Source: Blastocladiella britannica
Lineage: Eukaryota > Blastocladiomycota > Blastocladiomycetes > Blastocladiales > Blastocladiaceae
Length of the DNA: 40,800 nucleotides
Direction of reading: 5' to 3'
NCBI GenBank assembly: GCA_025349905.2
Contig: MU624613.1
Span: 1 to 40,800, forward strand
A program made the translations under genes and the position numbers. The notes under the pieces are model-generated. The model searched no databases and had not been told where the DNA came from. It worked only from the letters and a program-made list of their open reading frames with translations. Shown here in pieces: positions 20,001-30,496 of this stretch. Numbering within the stretch: position 1 is the first letter of the stretch; the number at the start of each line of letters is the position of its first letter.

Positions 20001-22626
20001 GTCACCCGTGCTCCGTGATGACGATTCGGCTTCGCTGGACGCGGCAAGGACAACGACGACTGGCTTGCAACCAACACGGCAGCTCCATCGCTCTGCCAGC
20101 GGTGTCGAACGCCTGACACTCACCAGCCCGCTCAACACGCCCGACGATGTGGAGCCGCTCGAGTACACGATGCGGATCGAATTAGATGCCCTCTTATCCC
20201 TTGTCACCACTATTTTCGCTCCCGTCGCGACGCTGCTGGATGTCTGGCTCCGTGACATGGGGGCAGGGTATCACTCCCGGTTCGCCGAATGGCGCACGGA
20301 ATCGGTCGCCACCCTCGATGCTCTGGAAACCGTGTCCATGAAACGCACTGCCAACCAGCACCACATGCAAGGGTACACGCACGAGCGCCAAAACAAGCAG
20401 CTCCAATCGCAATTCACGCAGCGACTGTTGACTATTCAGGCCGTCAAGCACGCGGCCCGCCGCGTTGCCAAGGACCGGCAAAAGAAAATGGTGGTGCTTG
20501 CTCGCCAGTGGACCCCGGCAGTGGAAATGGCCGAGGGAATCATGCAGAGCTTCTTGCAGCGGATGCTCGCCACCCACGACAAAATCCAGTCGGAGCTGAC
20601 GGTCGCCGAGCTGACCCGGCGCCGTCGCGAGGCGACCAAGCTGTGCGAGCAGGGGATTACCGAGTCCGCCAAGCTCTTGGACCCGATCATTGCGCAGTGG
20701 AACGAGATTTCAGCGCAGGTCAGCGAAATGCTCGAGGAAGCCCGTGCCGACGGCGAAGAGATTCGACCCTTCACGCCTGGACCCGAGGAAGCGCCCACCA
20801 CGCCGGGCCCAGCGCCGTCCAAGAGCGAGGTGGCTGTTGTTTCCGTGGATGGGTTGGCCGAAAAGCTGGACGCGGTGTCCACGCAAATACACGAGGGCTC
20901 GCAGCGCGTGGTCAAGGTCCGGTTGCGACTGCACGACGCACTGGCGCAGGTCGACGCCAACATTCAAGGCTACCTTTCGGAACTCGCCTTGTTCCAGCGC
21001 GCCAAAACAGCCATTACTCGAGCAAAGACGATGGCGCGCGGGAAGATCATGGCGGACCAGCTATTTCAGCAGTCCATGCTCCTTGACCTCGAGCAACGTG
21101 TTGGCGACATTGCAGCTTCTCTTGACTGTGCGTTTTTTTTGGTTTGGTTTGGTTGTTGTGCGTCCGAATAATCAAAGCGTATTCTAGTTCGACCCACGGC
21201 CGCCGACCTCACGCGCGGCGACTACTGGTCCCAGCTATCGTCGCAGGTCGTGCGACTCATGGCTATCTGGCAGGTGTTGCAAGATCGCCGGCAATCGCTG
21301 GGCATGGACGGGACCGTACCAATCAGCGCATTGTCGTCGTCGTCATCCAAGGAGAGTCGAGCGCATCCGCTCCAATTTGGCGAGTTTGTTGGCGCGCTCA
21401 CGCCACTCAAGTCGACCGATCTCGGGAATCGCACCACCTCCACCGCAAAGGGAGGAAGCTCCGGTACGCGACCCGCCTTGCCTGTGCGTAGCGGCACATC
21501 GCGCGCCGCAAGCACCAACGCCACTCCGGCCGGCTCGGCCCACTCACTTCGACCCAAGGGTATCCTCCGCATGGCGGGTGGTGGCTCGACCGCCAGCTCG
21601 CGGCAGCAACTTGCCGGACCGGCGGCACTGGCGGCATTGACGTCAGTCGGACCGGCACGCCTGGGCGTGGTGGATGCATTGCTGGCCAAAGTCTCGGCCG
21701 AACTGGCTACACAAGCGCCTTTGGTGGTTCCGTCGCATTCGTGGCTTCCGTCGGCCCGTTCATGGGTCATGATCGATGCGCTCGTCATGGAAATGTGGGC
21801 TCATGAGGTGCTGGACGAGGTGCAAGAGCTGGCCAATGTGCACTATGCCACGTGTGCGGCCGATATCGACCGGTGGCTCACGGCGCGCATTCCACAGATC
21901 GCCATGGCCATAGTGGACACGGCGACGCGCGCGCTCGAACGCAGTGTTGCGACCGACTGGGCGCAGCTGGTGGGCCAGCCAATTACGTTGATGCAAGCCA
22001 CTGTTCACAAGGACGTAACTGAGCGTCGCGCTGCGTGGGAGGCCAAGCTGTGGCGATGGAGGTTCGAGGCTGCTGACCACCAGGGGCAACCAGGAGGAGG
22101 TGACCCAGTGACGAGCCTCTTTGCAAACTGGGAGCGAACGCTCGGGTCAGAGAACGCAGCATGGCTTGCATCGTCGGTCGATGCCCCAGTCCAGTCGATG
22201 CTCTCGGATACGCTCGCGCTCGCGAGTCGCCAGCTGGCAACGACATGTTTCCTGATGGGCGCCACCGCCGTCTTGACACAGGTGGTCCCAAGGTCGTCCA
22301 GCTCATCACCATCCCATACAGAAACGGATGCATCTTGCTCGGCGCTGGCGTGGATGAGCGGTTGCCATCCGCTCATTCACACGTTACTTGGGAATGGAGC
22401 AGCGTCCAAGATGATGGAGCGTGAAAATGCAGTGGCGGGCACGGTCCTTGCCGCACGCATCACCATGCATATTCGAATGATTTTGGGGGTGATTATGGAG
22501 TCTTACCGCGCACAAGCCAATGAGATCGAGGCGGCGTCACAGCAGGCAAAGGATGCCCTTTCTACTTGGCACGAGGGCTGTCTTGCGATCACTGACGTTG
22601 TGCGACAGCAGCAGAGTTGGGGTTAA
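17037..22626 (+). CDS. Giant helical/coiled-coil protein, CCDC180-like candidate
   Basis: Three exons, 17037-19431, 19493-21127 and 21188-22626, give 1822 aa with both junctions in phase 1. The first ~240 residues are Ala/Pro-rich low complexity. Then come two long helical regions, about 270-800 and 1040-1370, with Leu/Trp/Arg heptad-like spacing (for example RRYLEDQLARLRHLVEQEA, TRRRREATKLCEQGITESA). They are separated by disordered linkers and followed by a C-terminal helical part (SQVVRLMAIWQVLQDRR, WLPSARSWVMIDALVMEMW). No enzyme motif is present. Length, all-helical architecture and flagellar neighbours fit CCDC180 (DUF4455/DUF4456), a family of flagellated organisms, but I make this match from general character only. 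Another large structural protein is possible. Its stop converges with the ZSWIM2-like gene, 28 bp apart. Confidence 0.6.
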
Positions 22627-22654
22627 AAAAATATTTATTTTCGCTTTTCGATTT

Positions 22655-24932
22655 TCAAAGCCCATTCCAGGACGTGCCAGAAAGTTCCAGATCGGGTACA
22701 GTAGGCGGCGGTATTGACTCGTGGCGGCTGCGAAGCGTCGACGACAGGTGCGATTTCGGCTTTGTAACGTTTCGGCGAGCACCCCGGGCGGTTGTGCTAA
22801 CTATGGCAGGAAGTTTGAGGTCGCCGATACCGAGCACGGGTGGCGCAGATCGTGGTAGGATTGCTGCATCTCGCTTGTTTGTTGCTGTCGCTTGGGCTGG
22901 TGAGCAGGAAAGGCGTGCTTGATTTGCCAGTGGCGAGGGACTTGATGGGAGTCGAACGCTACTTGCAGCAGGGGACACGACCAAAAGGGAGGCGAATATT
23001 GGGGGCAGGGCCGGTGTCGCCGATAGCGTTGGTCCGCGATGCAACTTCTTCTTCTGGGGAGCAGGCTCTGCGGTTGCTTTTTTCTTGGGTTTCTTTTTCC
23101 GCTGTTGAGCCTTGAGCAGCAGTTGATGGACACGCCGAGTCCATGGGCATGCATGAACGTTGTCATCCAGCTCGTGGGCAGTAGGTGCATCTGTTTATAC
23201 ATTTCAGTTAAAGGTCTTCAAAATGAATGGGATAACGCACAGAGCATCTTTGTTTGATCGACGAGTTCCAGGACAATGGTGGAGCATTCGGGACAGGTTT
23301 GAGATTGTTGTAAGAGCCATCGATCAACACAGTCCTACAAGAGTCGGCCGCTGAAAGTCAACATACAAGAGTTCTCCGCAAATATAATCGAGCCGCACCT
23401 GATGAAATCGCGCATGTCCACAGGGCAAGCGTCGCACAATTTGGTCCTCTTCCAGATCAGTCAAGCATACTGTACAGCTGGCATTGCACGGCTCGTTTTG
23501 CCCAGGTGGTAGCTTCATCCCCACTGGAATCTTGATGAGGGGCATAGTGGCCACTGCGTGGACAATTGGCCACCCTTGGCGAACCTTGGGTGCGTCGAGG
23601 GCAAGCAATGTCGCGTAGTCTGCAGAGGCAATATCGCGGCCCTCGAGATCGGCGATGGTGTTTCCTGGCAGTGACGGCTCGATATCTGGATCCATTGTTT
23701 CGTAGCTGTCAGCAATGGAATGGCTCTGAGGAAATGCGAAATTGCGGTGACGGACATCGTGTCGCAGGAGTCCAAAATGGCGTTTCTGGACTATCCTTGT
23801 ATCGGAACGGGTGTGCCGAGTGGCTGCCTGCATCAAAGCACATCTGGCACAGTGACACTGACTAATTTTCCAAATGTAAGGACACGACTTGATAGAAATA
23901 ACGTAATATAGGTACCGGGCATTCCACACACAAGAATCGGCGTCCATGTATTTCGCGTGCGGGTCCACACGATGACCCGGCACACAAAATACCGGGATGA
24001 CGACGCGGACGCGGTGGGCGAGCATTGCGGGATGCATCTTGTCGCGCGGCAGCACGCTTTGCGACCTCGTGCGATTTGCCCCAGGTTTCTACTTCGTCGG
24101 GCGTTGCAAACGTTGCGCGACAGAGCGGGCAATTGATGACCTCTTGTCCCATGGCGCGGATCTGGTGCTCGGCGGCAAGCTTCATGCACGAAACGTGGAC
24201 ATTGTTTCCACAAGAACGCGCGCAGTGGATCGTTGGAGAGGCCGACTCGGTGAAGACTTCCTGGCAGATTGGGCTGTCATATGTCAAGCGTCAGCGTTTG
24301 CTTCATTCCACCTTTTTTTTTTTTTTTGGAAAATGTACCAGACATCGTCTGCTGTTATTTCCTTGGCCTTAATCAGACCCGCCGCCGTTTTGGATTTGCT
24401 TTTTGCTTTGCCACTATTGTCATAAATGAGCTCATGAATGGGAAATGTTAACTTGAGCAAGCACACATCAATGTAGATTTCGGTCCCACAACCGCCTTTG
24501 ATTCGAGCAGTGCAAGTTCGTGTTCAACAAGACCAGTCTGGTACAAAAGGGGCGAATCGCGCGCAATCTTGAACCGCTTATTCAATGACCATATAATGTG
24601 AGGACACAGTCGGTGTTCCGTTTTTACCACGGTTGACTTTGCTGTCAGTGGATCACAGACCAGCAAGCACGAGCACTGGTGAAGCGACCCCAGAGTGACA
24701 TGAAAGGTGTTTTCGTCGCTGCCCTTGAGCGTGAATTTCAGCGGTCCCGCCTCGTGCACGAGAAAGTAGCGGCTTTCAAAGGCCTCGTTGATCGTTTCCT
24801 CTGTTTCCTGTCAAGATAACATCGTCAGGTGCAAAAATATATCCGAGTGGTCCTGGCGGCAACAACCTTGGGGCATTTCGCACGCCATTCGCGCGCGGGA
24901 GGGCCGCTCAGTAGATTGGCGCGTCGAAGCAT
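22655..24932 (-). CDS. ZSWIM2: SWIM-RING-ZZ-RING E3 ubiquitin ligase, ZSWIM2-like
   Basis: Exons: 24932-24867, 24807 to about 24430-24470, a short third exon ending at 24339, 24273-23916, 23861-23752, 23705-23399, 23334-23241 and 23190-22655. Only the junction near 24,400-24,470 is unresolved. The start MLRR matches the human ZSWIM2 start. Domains in order: SWIM zinc finger (HQCSC, later CPHIIWSLNKRF); first RING (CPICQEVFTES to CPLCRATF); ZZ finger (ILCAGSSCGPAREIHG, FLCVECP, then SLCQMCFDAGSHSAHPF); second RING (CTVCLTDLEED, LPCGHARFHQ, DCVDRWL, CPEC); and a basic, Pro/Ser-rich tail. This domain order is that of ZSWIM2/MEX, a testis-enriched self-ubiquitinating E3. The gene diverges from the HAD-Ham1 gene over 84 bp. 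Confidence 0.85.
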
Positions 24933-25016
24933 TGTCCAACCTGTCGAAATTGATTGGGAAACGACGCGAAAAGAACTTTAAAAAAAACTCTCTTTCAAAA
25001 AGTACCACTATACACC
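24933..25016. promoter_or_regulatory. 84-bp divergent promoter gap
   Basis: This gap separates the ATGs of the ZSWIM2-like gene (-) and the HAD-Ham1 gene (+). On the plus side it contains aactttaaaaaaaactc and a Kozak-like caccATG. No defined element is recognised. Confidence 0.35.
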
Positions 25017-26699
25017 ATGTCAGGCACAAATTACGCGCAGCAGCCGCCGTCCGACGCGCCATTCGCGCGGACGGTGCACCTGTTTGACTTTGACGACAAT
25101 ATCTTGCACATGCCCACGCCCATCATGCTGTTCCACGACGACGGCACCCCCGTACAGGTGTCGACGGGCGCGTACGCGGTGCTCAAGGACGCCACAGCGC
25201 GCGCGGCACGGTCGCTCTCATCGCTGTCGGTGCGGTTCCCGGACTCGCTGCTCGAGTTTGCCGACCCGGAAGATTTTGGTCAGCCGCCGGCGGCGGTCCC
25301 GCGGTTCCTTCGCGACATGGCGCGCGCTCTGGGCATTGGCAGCAGTAATGGTAATGGTACTGGAACGGACCCACGACTCGCACAAGCGTCCGACTTGCCG
25401 CCTGAGTTCTGCACTGCCAGCGGCGCCGACCCGGCCGCACCGCACCCGGCTAAGGGGCCCATGTGGCCGGCATTCGTCGAGGCGCTGGCGGCCGATCCGA
25501 ACGCGGTGTGGATCATTACTGCGCGGCTGCACGCGCCCATGACCATCCATGCCGCGCTCCAGTGGCTGCACGCGCTCGGCGCCATTCCCGCGGTCCCAGC
25601 ACTCGACCACATCTGGCCCGTCGCGCACCCGGGCTTTCCGGCCCGGTTCCAGGCACAGTTTGTGGAGGTGCATCACCGGCCGTCGCTGCCGGTCCTAGAC
25701 GGGCCTCCACACTCGCATTGGTCGCGGTACAAGGCCGAGCTGATTGCTGCGCTGCTGTGGATGTTTGCCGAGCCGGGGGCGCCTCTCAATGTTGGCGGGG
25801 TTCCCGATGTGCGGCCAGTGGCCGTCAAATTCAGCGACGATGACGCCAAGAATGTCGAAACTACGCTGAGCCACCTGCCAGCGGTCCTGCAGGCAATCCG
25901 AGCCCCGACATTCCCGCAATTGCGACCTTTGGCGATGCAGGTGTATGCCACCATGCGCACGCCGCCGCCGTACTGCGTTTCACTGCCATATGGAATGGAA
26001 TTGACGTCCCCTCGCCATGAGCCGTTCGAACTGCCGATCGCCGAAGCGCTGCCGAGCGTCCCGCGGTCGATGATAGAGCACGGCGTCCGCGTCAACACCA
26101 GCAACCATCTCAAGCAGCTTGAATTTATCGGGCTCCTGGCCAGCCACGGGATCCACCAAGTGCACTTCACCGCCGCCGACTTGAAGGAACCCGCGAGCGA
26201 CCCGGTCACCGTGATTCGGTACAAGGCGAGTGCGGTGGAACCGGGTGTGCTTGTCGACGACACGACACTGGAGCTGCTTCCAGTTGCCGGTGCAGAAGAA
26301 ACCGGTGCCCAGGCTCTAGGAGTCAATATCCGGTTTGCCCTGAACGAGCTCCCTCGCTATATCGGCTGCCGCGCCCTGTTTGTGAGCATGCTCGCAGTGG
26401 TGCCGGTGGCGGGTTCGAACGTGTCCATTTACCGTAGCGAGGTGCAAGGGACGATAGTAGGCCGCGATGAGTCGAGCGTGGCGCAGTCGGATATCTCATT
26501 GGGGTTCTTGCCGTGCTTTGCTCCTGATGTGCCGGCTGGATCGGACAAGCAGGGGTGGACACTGGCGCGGTACGTGGTTGAGATGGCAGAGTATGGACAC
26601 GTCAATCCTCGCGCCTTTGCGGTTCGCGATTTTGTGCGCGGCGACGCGTGGATGGTCGCGCCGCCTGTCCTTCACTGGAACGGACCCTGGCAGGGCTGA
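25017..26699 (+). CDS. HAD-like / Ham1-like (non-canonical NTP pyrophosphatase) fusion
   Basis: One exon, 560 aa, ATG at 25017 (ends TGA 26699). The N-terminal ~300 residues form a HAD-like domain: HLFDFDDNILHMPTPIMLF has the DxD-type nucleophile motif, AVWIITARLHAP fits motif II (Thr), and VAVKFSDDDAKNVETT fits the acidic motif IV. Residues ~350-530 resemble the Ham1/ITPA fold: VRVNTSNHLKQLEFIGLL (substrate-binding start), ADLKEPASDPVTVIRYKA, GVLVDDTTLEL (catalytic Asp region), LGVNIRFALNELPRYIG, and SDISLGFLPCFAP in place of the usual FGYDP-type motif. Ham1 enzymes hydrolyse ITP, dITP and XTP to monophosphates. The fused HAD may act on a related phosphorylated compound; this pairing of activities is inferred. 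The family specificity loop is altered, so substrate is uncertain. Confidence 0.75.
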   Translation: MSGTNYAQQPPSDAPFARTVHLFDFDDNILHMPTPIMLFHDDGTPVQVSTGAYAVLKDATARAARSLSSLSVRFPDSLLEFADPEDFGQPPAAVPRFLRDMARALGIGSSNGNGTGTDPRLAQASDLPPEFCTASGADPAAPHPAKGPMWPAFVEALAADPNAVWIITARLHAPMTIHAALQWLHALGAIPAVPALDHIWPVAHPGFPARFQAQFVEVHHRPSLPVLDGPPHSHWSRYKAELIAALLWMFAEPGAPLNVGGVPDVRPVAVKFSDDDAKNVETTLSHLPAVLQAIRAPTFPQLRPLAMQVYATMRTPPPYCVSLPYGMELTSPRHEPFELPIAEALPSVPRSMIEHGVRVNTSNHLKQLEFIGLLASHGIHQVHFTAADLKEPASDPVTVIRYKASAVEPGVLVDDTTLELLPVAGAEETGAQALGVNIRFALNELPRYIGCRALFVSMLAVVPVAGSNVSIYRSEVQGTIVGRDESSVAQSDISLGFLPCFAPDVPAGSDKQGWTLARYVVEMAEYGHVNPRAFAVRDFVRGDAWMVAPPVLHWNGPWQG

Positions 26700-26748
26700 T
26701 CCTCTTGCATTTCCCCTCCCTTTTGTATTTATAAGTGTAATCCTTTTA

Positions 26749-27665
26749 ATGACGCTAAATCTTACCGACCTTTTCGACGAAGTGCTGCTGTATAGCGTGA
26801 GCCGGCACCTGCCTCCTCGCGACCTGATGCGTCTCGCAGCCGTACGCCTTGCTATTTGGTCCAGAGCCAATGATCTTATCCACTCATGACAAGAAAAATT
26901 TATCTAGTCTTGCAAATCGCTTCACGGGCCCCTTTCATCCCCGGAGGCCTGGGATTTTCTAATGCGCCGGGCAAGTATTACCGTGGATTCGCCGCGTACT
27001 GTGCTCGCCCAGCGCGATGCCTTGATCGCCGCCAATATGTTGTGTGAATGGTTCTGGTTGTCTCAATTGACGGGTTCCTTACTTTTTTTCTTGTTGGTAG
27101 TGGAGATGCCTCACCACGCTGCACGCGAATTGAGAGACGCTTGGTTTCCCCATGAAGATTGGAACCATGTGGTCGACCATCCCGACGCGCTCACTGGCAA
27201 ATGCGTGCATGTTCACGCCAATTGGCTGCATGTTCGTCCTTCCGCCCCCACCCCTATTCAAGAAAATCTCCTTACCAACTATTGATGACATAGCTTGGAT
27301 TCCCCCTTCTTGTCCCCAATGGAACCTGGAAGATTTAGATGCGGTGCAATCTGGAAGCAACGCACGCGCGAAGCTGGGGCACTTGCTACACGGCTCGCGA
27401 GCTGCCGTGGCTCGTCACCACGCGTGACCGGAGCGCCCCGCACGATCTGATCCGGCACGTGCCTCCCGCCAGCAAAGATATGCTGGATGCGGTGGTCCAG
27501 GCGACGGGCAGCGCTTTCGTGTGGGTCAAGCACCCTGGCGGCCCACTTAGGTTGGACTCATCCAATGGGTTTTCTGACATATACGCTTACATTGCGGAGA
27601 ACACAAACAGACTCAAGACCGGAATGTTGATTGATTGCATGGAGGTCCGTCGCGCATATGAATAA
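26749..27665 (+). CDS. F-box-like protein
   Basis: A four-exon model: 26749-26841, 26908-27043, 27101-27231 and 27339-27665 (phases 0, 1, 0; about 228 aa). Exons 1 and 2 join into an F-box-like helix set (LTDLFDEVLLYSVSRHLPPR, DLMRLAA joined to SCKSLHGPLSSPEAWDFLM). The rest is a small domain with no family I recognise (ELPWLVTTRDRSAPHDLIRH, GSAFVWVKHPGG). F-box proteins recruit substrates to SCF ubiquitin ligases. The last intron is the weakest: an earlier AG at 27291-27292 would run into a stop, so the acceptor at 27338 was chosen. Starts 49 bp after the HAD-Ham1 stop on the same strand and converges with ATP11 (26 bp gap). Confidence 0.55.
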
Positions 27666-27691
27666 AAAGGTACATTATTGCTTATTGAGTG

Positions 27692-29012
27692 TTACTCGGC
27701 CTTTGCCGGATTGCTAGGAGTCGACGACGATTCGCCCACGGTACCAGCGGTCGCAGCCGCCGCCGCCGCTTCTTCTTCCCGGGCCAGCTTCCCCGCGTCC
27801 ATGCGCGCCCGCACCACCGCCAGCACCGCGTCAAATGAGAACTCGGCCGGGTTTTGGTACATCATTTCCACCAGCGCGTACTCTTCGCTGACGTAAAAGT
27901 TGCGCATGCCCTGCGTCAACCGCTTCATCACCTCCAGTGGGAGCGCTTTCGTGTCGCCCTCGCCGTGCACCAGCACCATGCCCTTGGAATCCACCAGGTC
28001 CGTGTAGTAAGTCAGCGTGAACAGCACAGGCGCCTCGGCGCCATGCGTCTTGTACGACAGCATCGACGTGAAGTGCGACTGGTGGCCAGAGTGCTGGACC
28101 AAGTAGTTTTCGGCCTCGGATGGGTCTTGCGGGTTGCGGAACACGGGCAGCACAAACTGGCCCACAAATTATCGGTCAGTTATACGCGATCGGACGGACG
28201 TAAATGGATACACACCATGGGGTACTTTTTCGCGCGCGAGTGCATCAGCAGGTACGTGTCCCGTTCAATCACGGCGGCAATGTTGTCGCGCGGCGCGTGG
28301 AACGCGAGCCACAGCTTTTCGATATTGGCCTGTGACTCTTCGGCAAGCTTCTCCATGACCATGATGTCGTTGAGCTTCTTGACGTGCGGCGGCAAATCGC
28401 CCTTGGACACTTCGGCGGCCAAACTCGCGGCCTCGGCCTTTTCCTTGGCGGCGGCAACGCGACGCGCCTCGAGCTCCTCTTGCGCGCGCCGTTGCTTGTA
28501 CGAGTCAAGCATTGCTTGCACGGACGTGAACCCCTGGCTGTATTGATATTTGTCGCGTTATTTTTTGGCCGGGACCATTTCAGTCTTTTATATGATAAAA
28601 TCATACGCCTTGGCGCGGTCAAGCAGCTTTTCCTGGTACTTGAGCTCGAAATCGGGGCTCGGTGCTGCACGTATTTGTAAAAAGTATTTAGCTCAATCCC
28701 TTTGTAACGCGTACTTATCGGGTACGGACCAGCGTACGCACGACGCGCAGACTCGTGGGCAGCAGCGCGCACTTGCGGCGAGGGACCAACGGTCACGCCG
28801 GCAAGAGTGGCGGCAGAACGCGCAGTCACGACGCGCCATTGGGCAACAGTCGCGGCGGTGTGGAAAGTCGAGGGGCGGAGCATGCCGGCGGCCTGGGATT
28901 GCAATGTATTGGCGTTTTCGGTGCTAATTGGCGCAAACTCGGGCAAAGAGGAGGGGGACGAGCTGGCGGTGGGGACAAGGACGCGACGAGTGTTGTGCCT
29001 TTTCTTTGGCAT
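27692..29012 (-). CDS. ATP11: F1-ATPase assembly chaperone Atp11 (ATPAF1)
   Basis: Exons 29012-28715, 28664-28607, 28537-28216 and 28156-27692 (phases 1, 2, 0; 380 aa). An alternative in-frame ATG at 28883 (MLRPSTFHTAATVAQWRVV) would give 337 aa and a cleaner mitochondrial presequence. The core matches Atp11: FELKYQEKLLDRAKA, GFTSVQAMLDSYKQRR, LPPHVKKLNDIMVMEKLAEE, then FVLPVFRNPQ, HQSHFTSMLSYKTHG, APVLFTLTYYTDLVDSKG and VLVHGEGDTK. Atp11 binds free F1 beta subunits in the mitochondrial matrix and prevents aggregation before alpha3beta3 assembly. The C-terminal tail is Glu/Ala/Ser-rich. Its start lies 45 bp from the stop of the GDPD gene on the same strand. Confidence 0.9.
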
Positions 29013-29057
29013 CGCAACAATCAGTATATTTTTTTTTGAAAAACGGAAAAGAAAGAC

Positions 29058-30096
29058 TCATGCCCGGCCAAAAACCACCCCCTCCCCTCCCGCCGCCCCA
29101 ACTGCCGATGCACCCGCGTCCGATGCTGCCGAAGGCGCCTCGGACCGCACCTGCTGCGCCGACCGCTGCGCCGCAAACGCCTCGGCCCCACGCACCGCCG
29201 CCTTCTTGGCATCCACGCACTTGGCCACGCAGTCCGAGATCACATTCTCCACCACGCCGGACTCGATGATGGCCTTCAGATCGGAGTCTTTGTCCACCGT
29301 CCACGAGCTGAACGAGTACCCGGCGGACCGCATCTTGCGCACCCAGTCGAGGTTGCCCAGAATCACGCTGTGGTGCAGCGAGAAGTTGTCCACCGACCCC
29401 GAACACAGCCGCGCGACTGTCAAGTTTGTGCCGATGAACGACCGCTTGACGGGGACCGACGCTGGTGGGAGCGACCACAGGTAGTGCGGCGACCAGATCC
29501 CGAGGGTGATGCGGGGCAGCAGGGCGCTGTATTGTGGGAGGTCGAGGATGCGGCGCAGGTGCGTCATGATGGCCAGCGGGTTGTCCCACTGTTAAAAAAA
29601 ATTTGTGGCTGTTAGCTCCATTATCCCCAACCAAAAAAAAAAAAAAACGAACCTTGATGTCAATGATCACAGTCACTGGCCGCGAGTAGGATGCAACCAT
29701 GTCGAGCACATCCACCAGTCGCGGAATGGCGGCCTCGGCCGGTCCGGCGTCGGGATGCGCCGTGGCAGCATCCGCAATCGCCTTTGTAGAAGTTGAGGAC
29801 GTCGTAGCGAAACACTCGCCGTAGCCAAGATGCGTCTTGATTGCGCGCAGTGCCTGCAGCTCCGCCCAATTGTAGTCGCGCACGTTTCCGGTGCCGGTGG
29901 TGGTGCGGTCGAGCGTCGGATCGTGCAGGACCACCACCTCATTGTCCTTGGACAGGCGAATGTCCAGCTCGATCCCGTCCGCGCCCGAGTCCAGCGCCGC
30001 CAGGAACGAGGGGAGCGTGTTCTCTGGGTAAAGCGCTGCAACGCCCCGGTGGCCAACGCAGTTCACGGTCGATGGGTTGGTGGGAGCAAGTGCCAT
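29058..30096 (-). CDS. Glycerophosphodiester phosphodiesterase family, PGC1-like
   Basis: Two exons, 30096-29653 and 29588-29058 (phase 0 intron with a ctaac branch), give 324 aa from the first available ATG. GDPD catalytic motifs are intact: VGHRGVAALYPENTLPSF (catalytic HRG and ENT), GADGIELDIRLSKD (metal-binding Glu/Asp) and VVVLHDPTLDRTT (second catalytic His). The metal ligand VTVIIDIK joins WDNPLAIMTHLRRIL across the intron. The closest character is fungal Pgc1, a phosphatidylglycerol phospholipase C that limits PG levels. The reading frame remains open and free of acidic residues for 65 codons upstream of this ATG, so a longer mitochondrially targeted N-terminus may exist. The C-terminus is an Ala/Gly/Ser-rich tail. 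Confidence 0.85.
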
Positions 30097-30496
30097 AGCG
30101 GACCACAGCAGAGGAAAAGCTGATTGATGGGTGCGAGAAGTGTGCAAGGTGAGCCAGCGCTGAGCTGAAAGAGCGATCGGTCGAGGTGCGAGGGCGGAAG
30201 ACAGACGGAAGGAGGTGACTGTTGCAGCCGAAGTGTGTGAGTAGCAGCGATGGGGAGAGAACCGATGCAGTAAGCTAAAAGGCGACGCCACCAGTGAGCA
30301 CGACCGACAAGAGCACGTGGGCAGCGCGCAGGCGCATGGGCGAGGTAGGTGTTTATGCGAGCGCGAGCGCTGCTGGTGTATATTTTATATATTTTTCGGG
30401 AAGAAAATATTATTCATATTTTCCGCCGCATTTGAAACGTGTGATTTCACATCAATTCAAACTTCTCATAATTAATTTTGATTGGATCAAAGAATA
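30097..30496. other. Divergent intergenic region, GDPD / C2HC gene
   Basis: About 400 bases between two ATGs. The half nearest the GDPD gene keeps an open, presequence-like minus-strand frame to at least 30291. The other half is AT-rich with a TATA-like tatattttatatattttt around 30378-30396, about 100 bases before the C2HC ATG. No RNA gene was seen. Confidence 0.4.

Noticed and set aside
24310..24330. Long T/A runs as transcription terminators or frameshift sites
   Set aside because: This run and those near 970, 4030, 9190 and 29635 lie in introns or 3' flanks of spliced genes; bacterial terminator logic does not apply.
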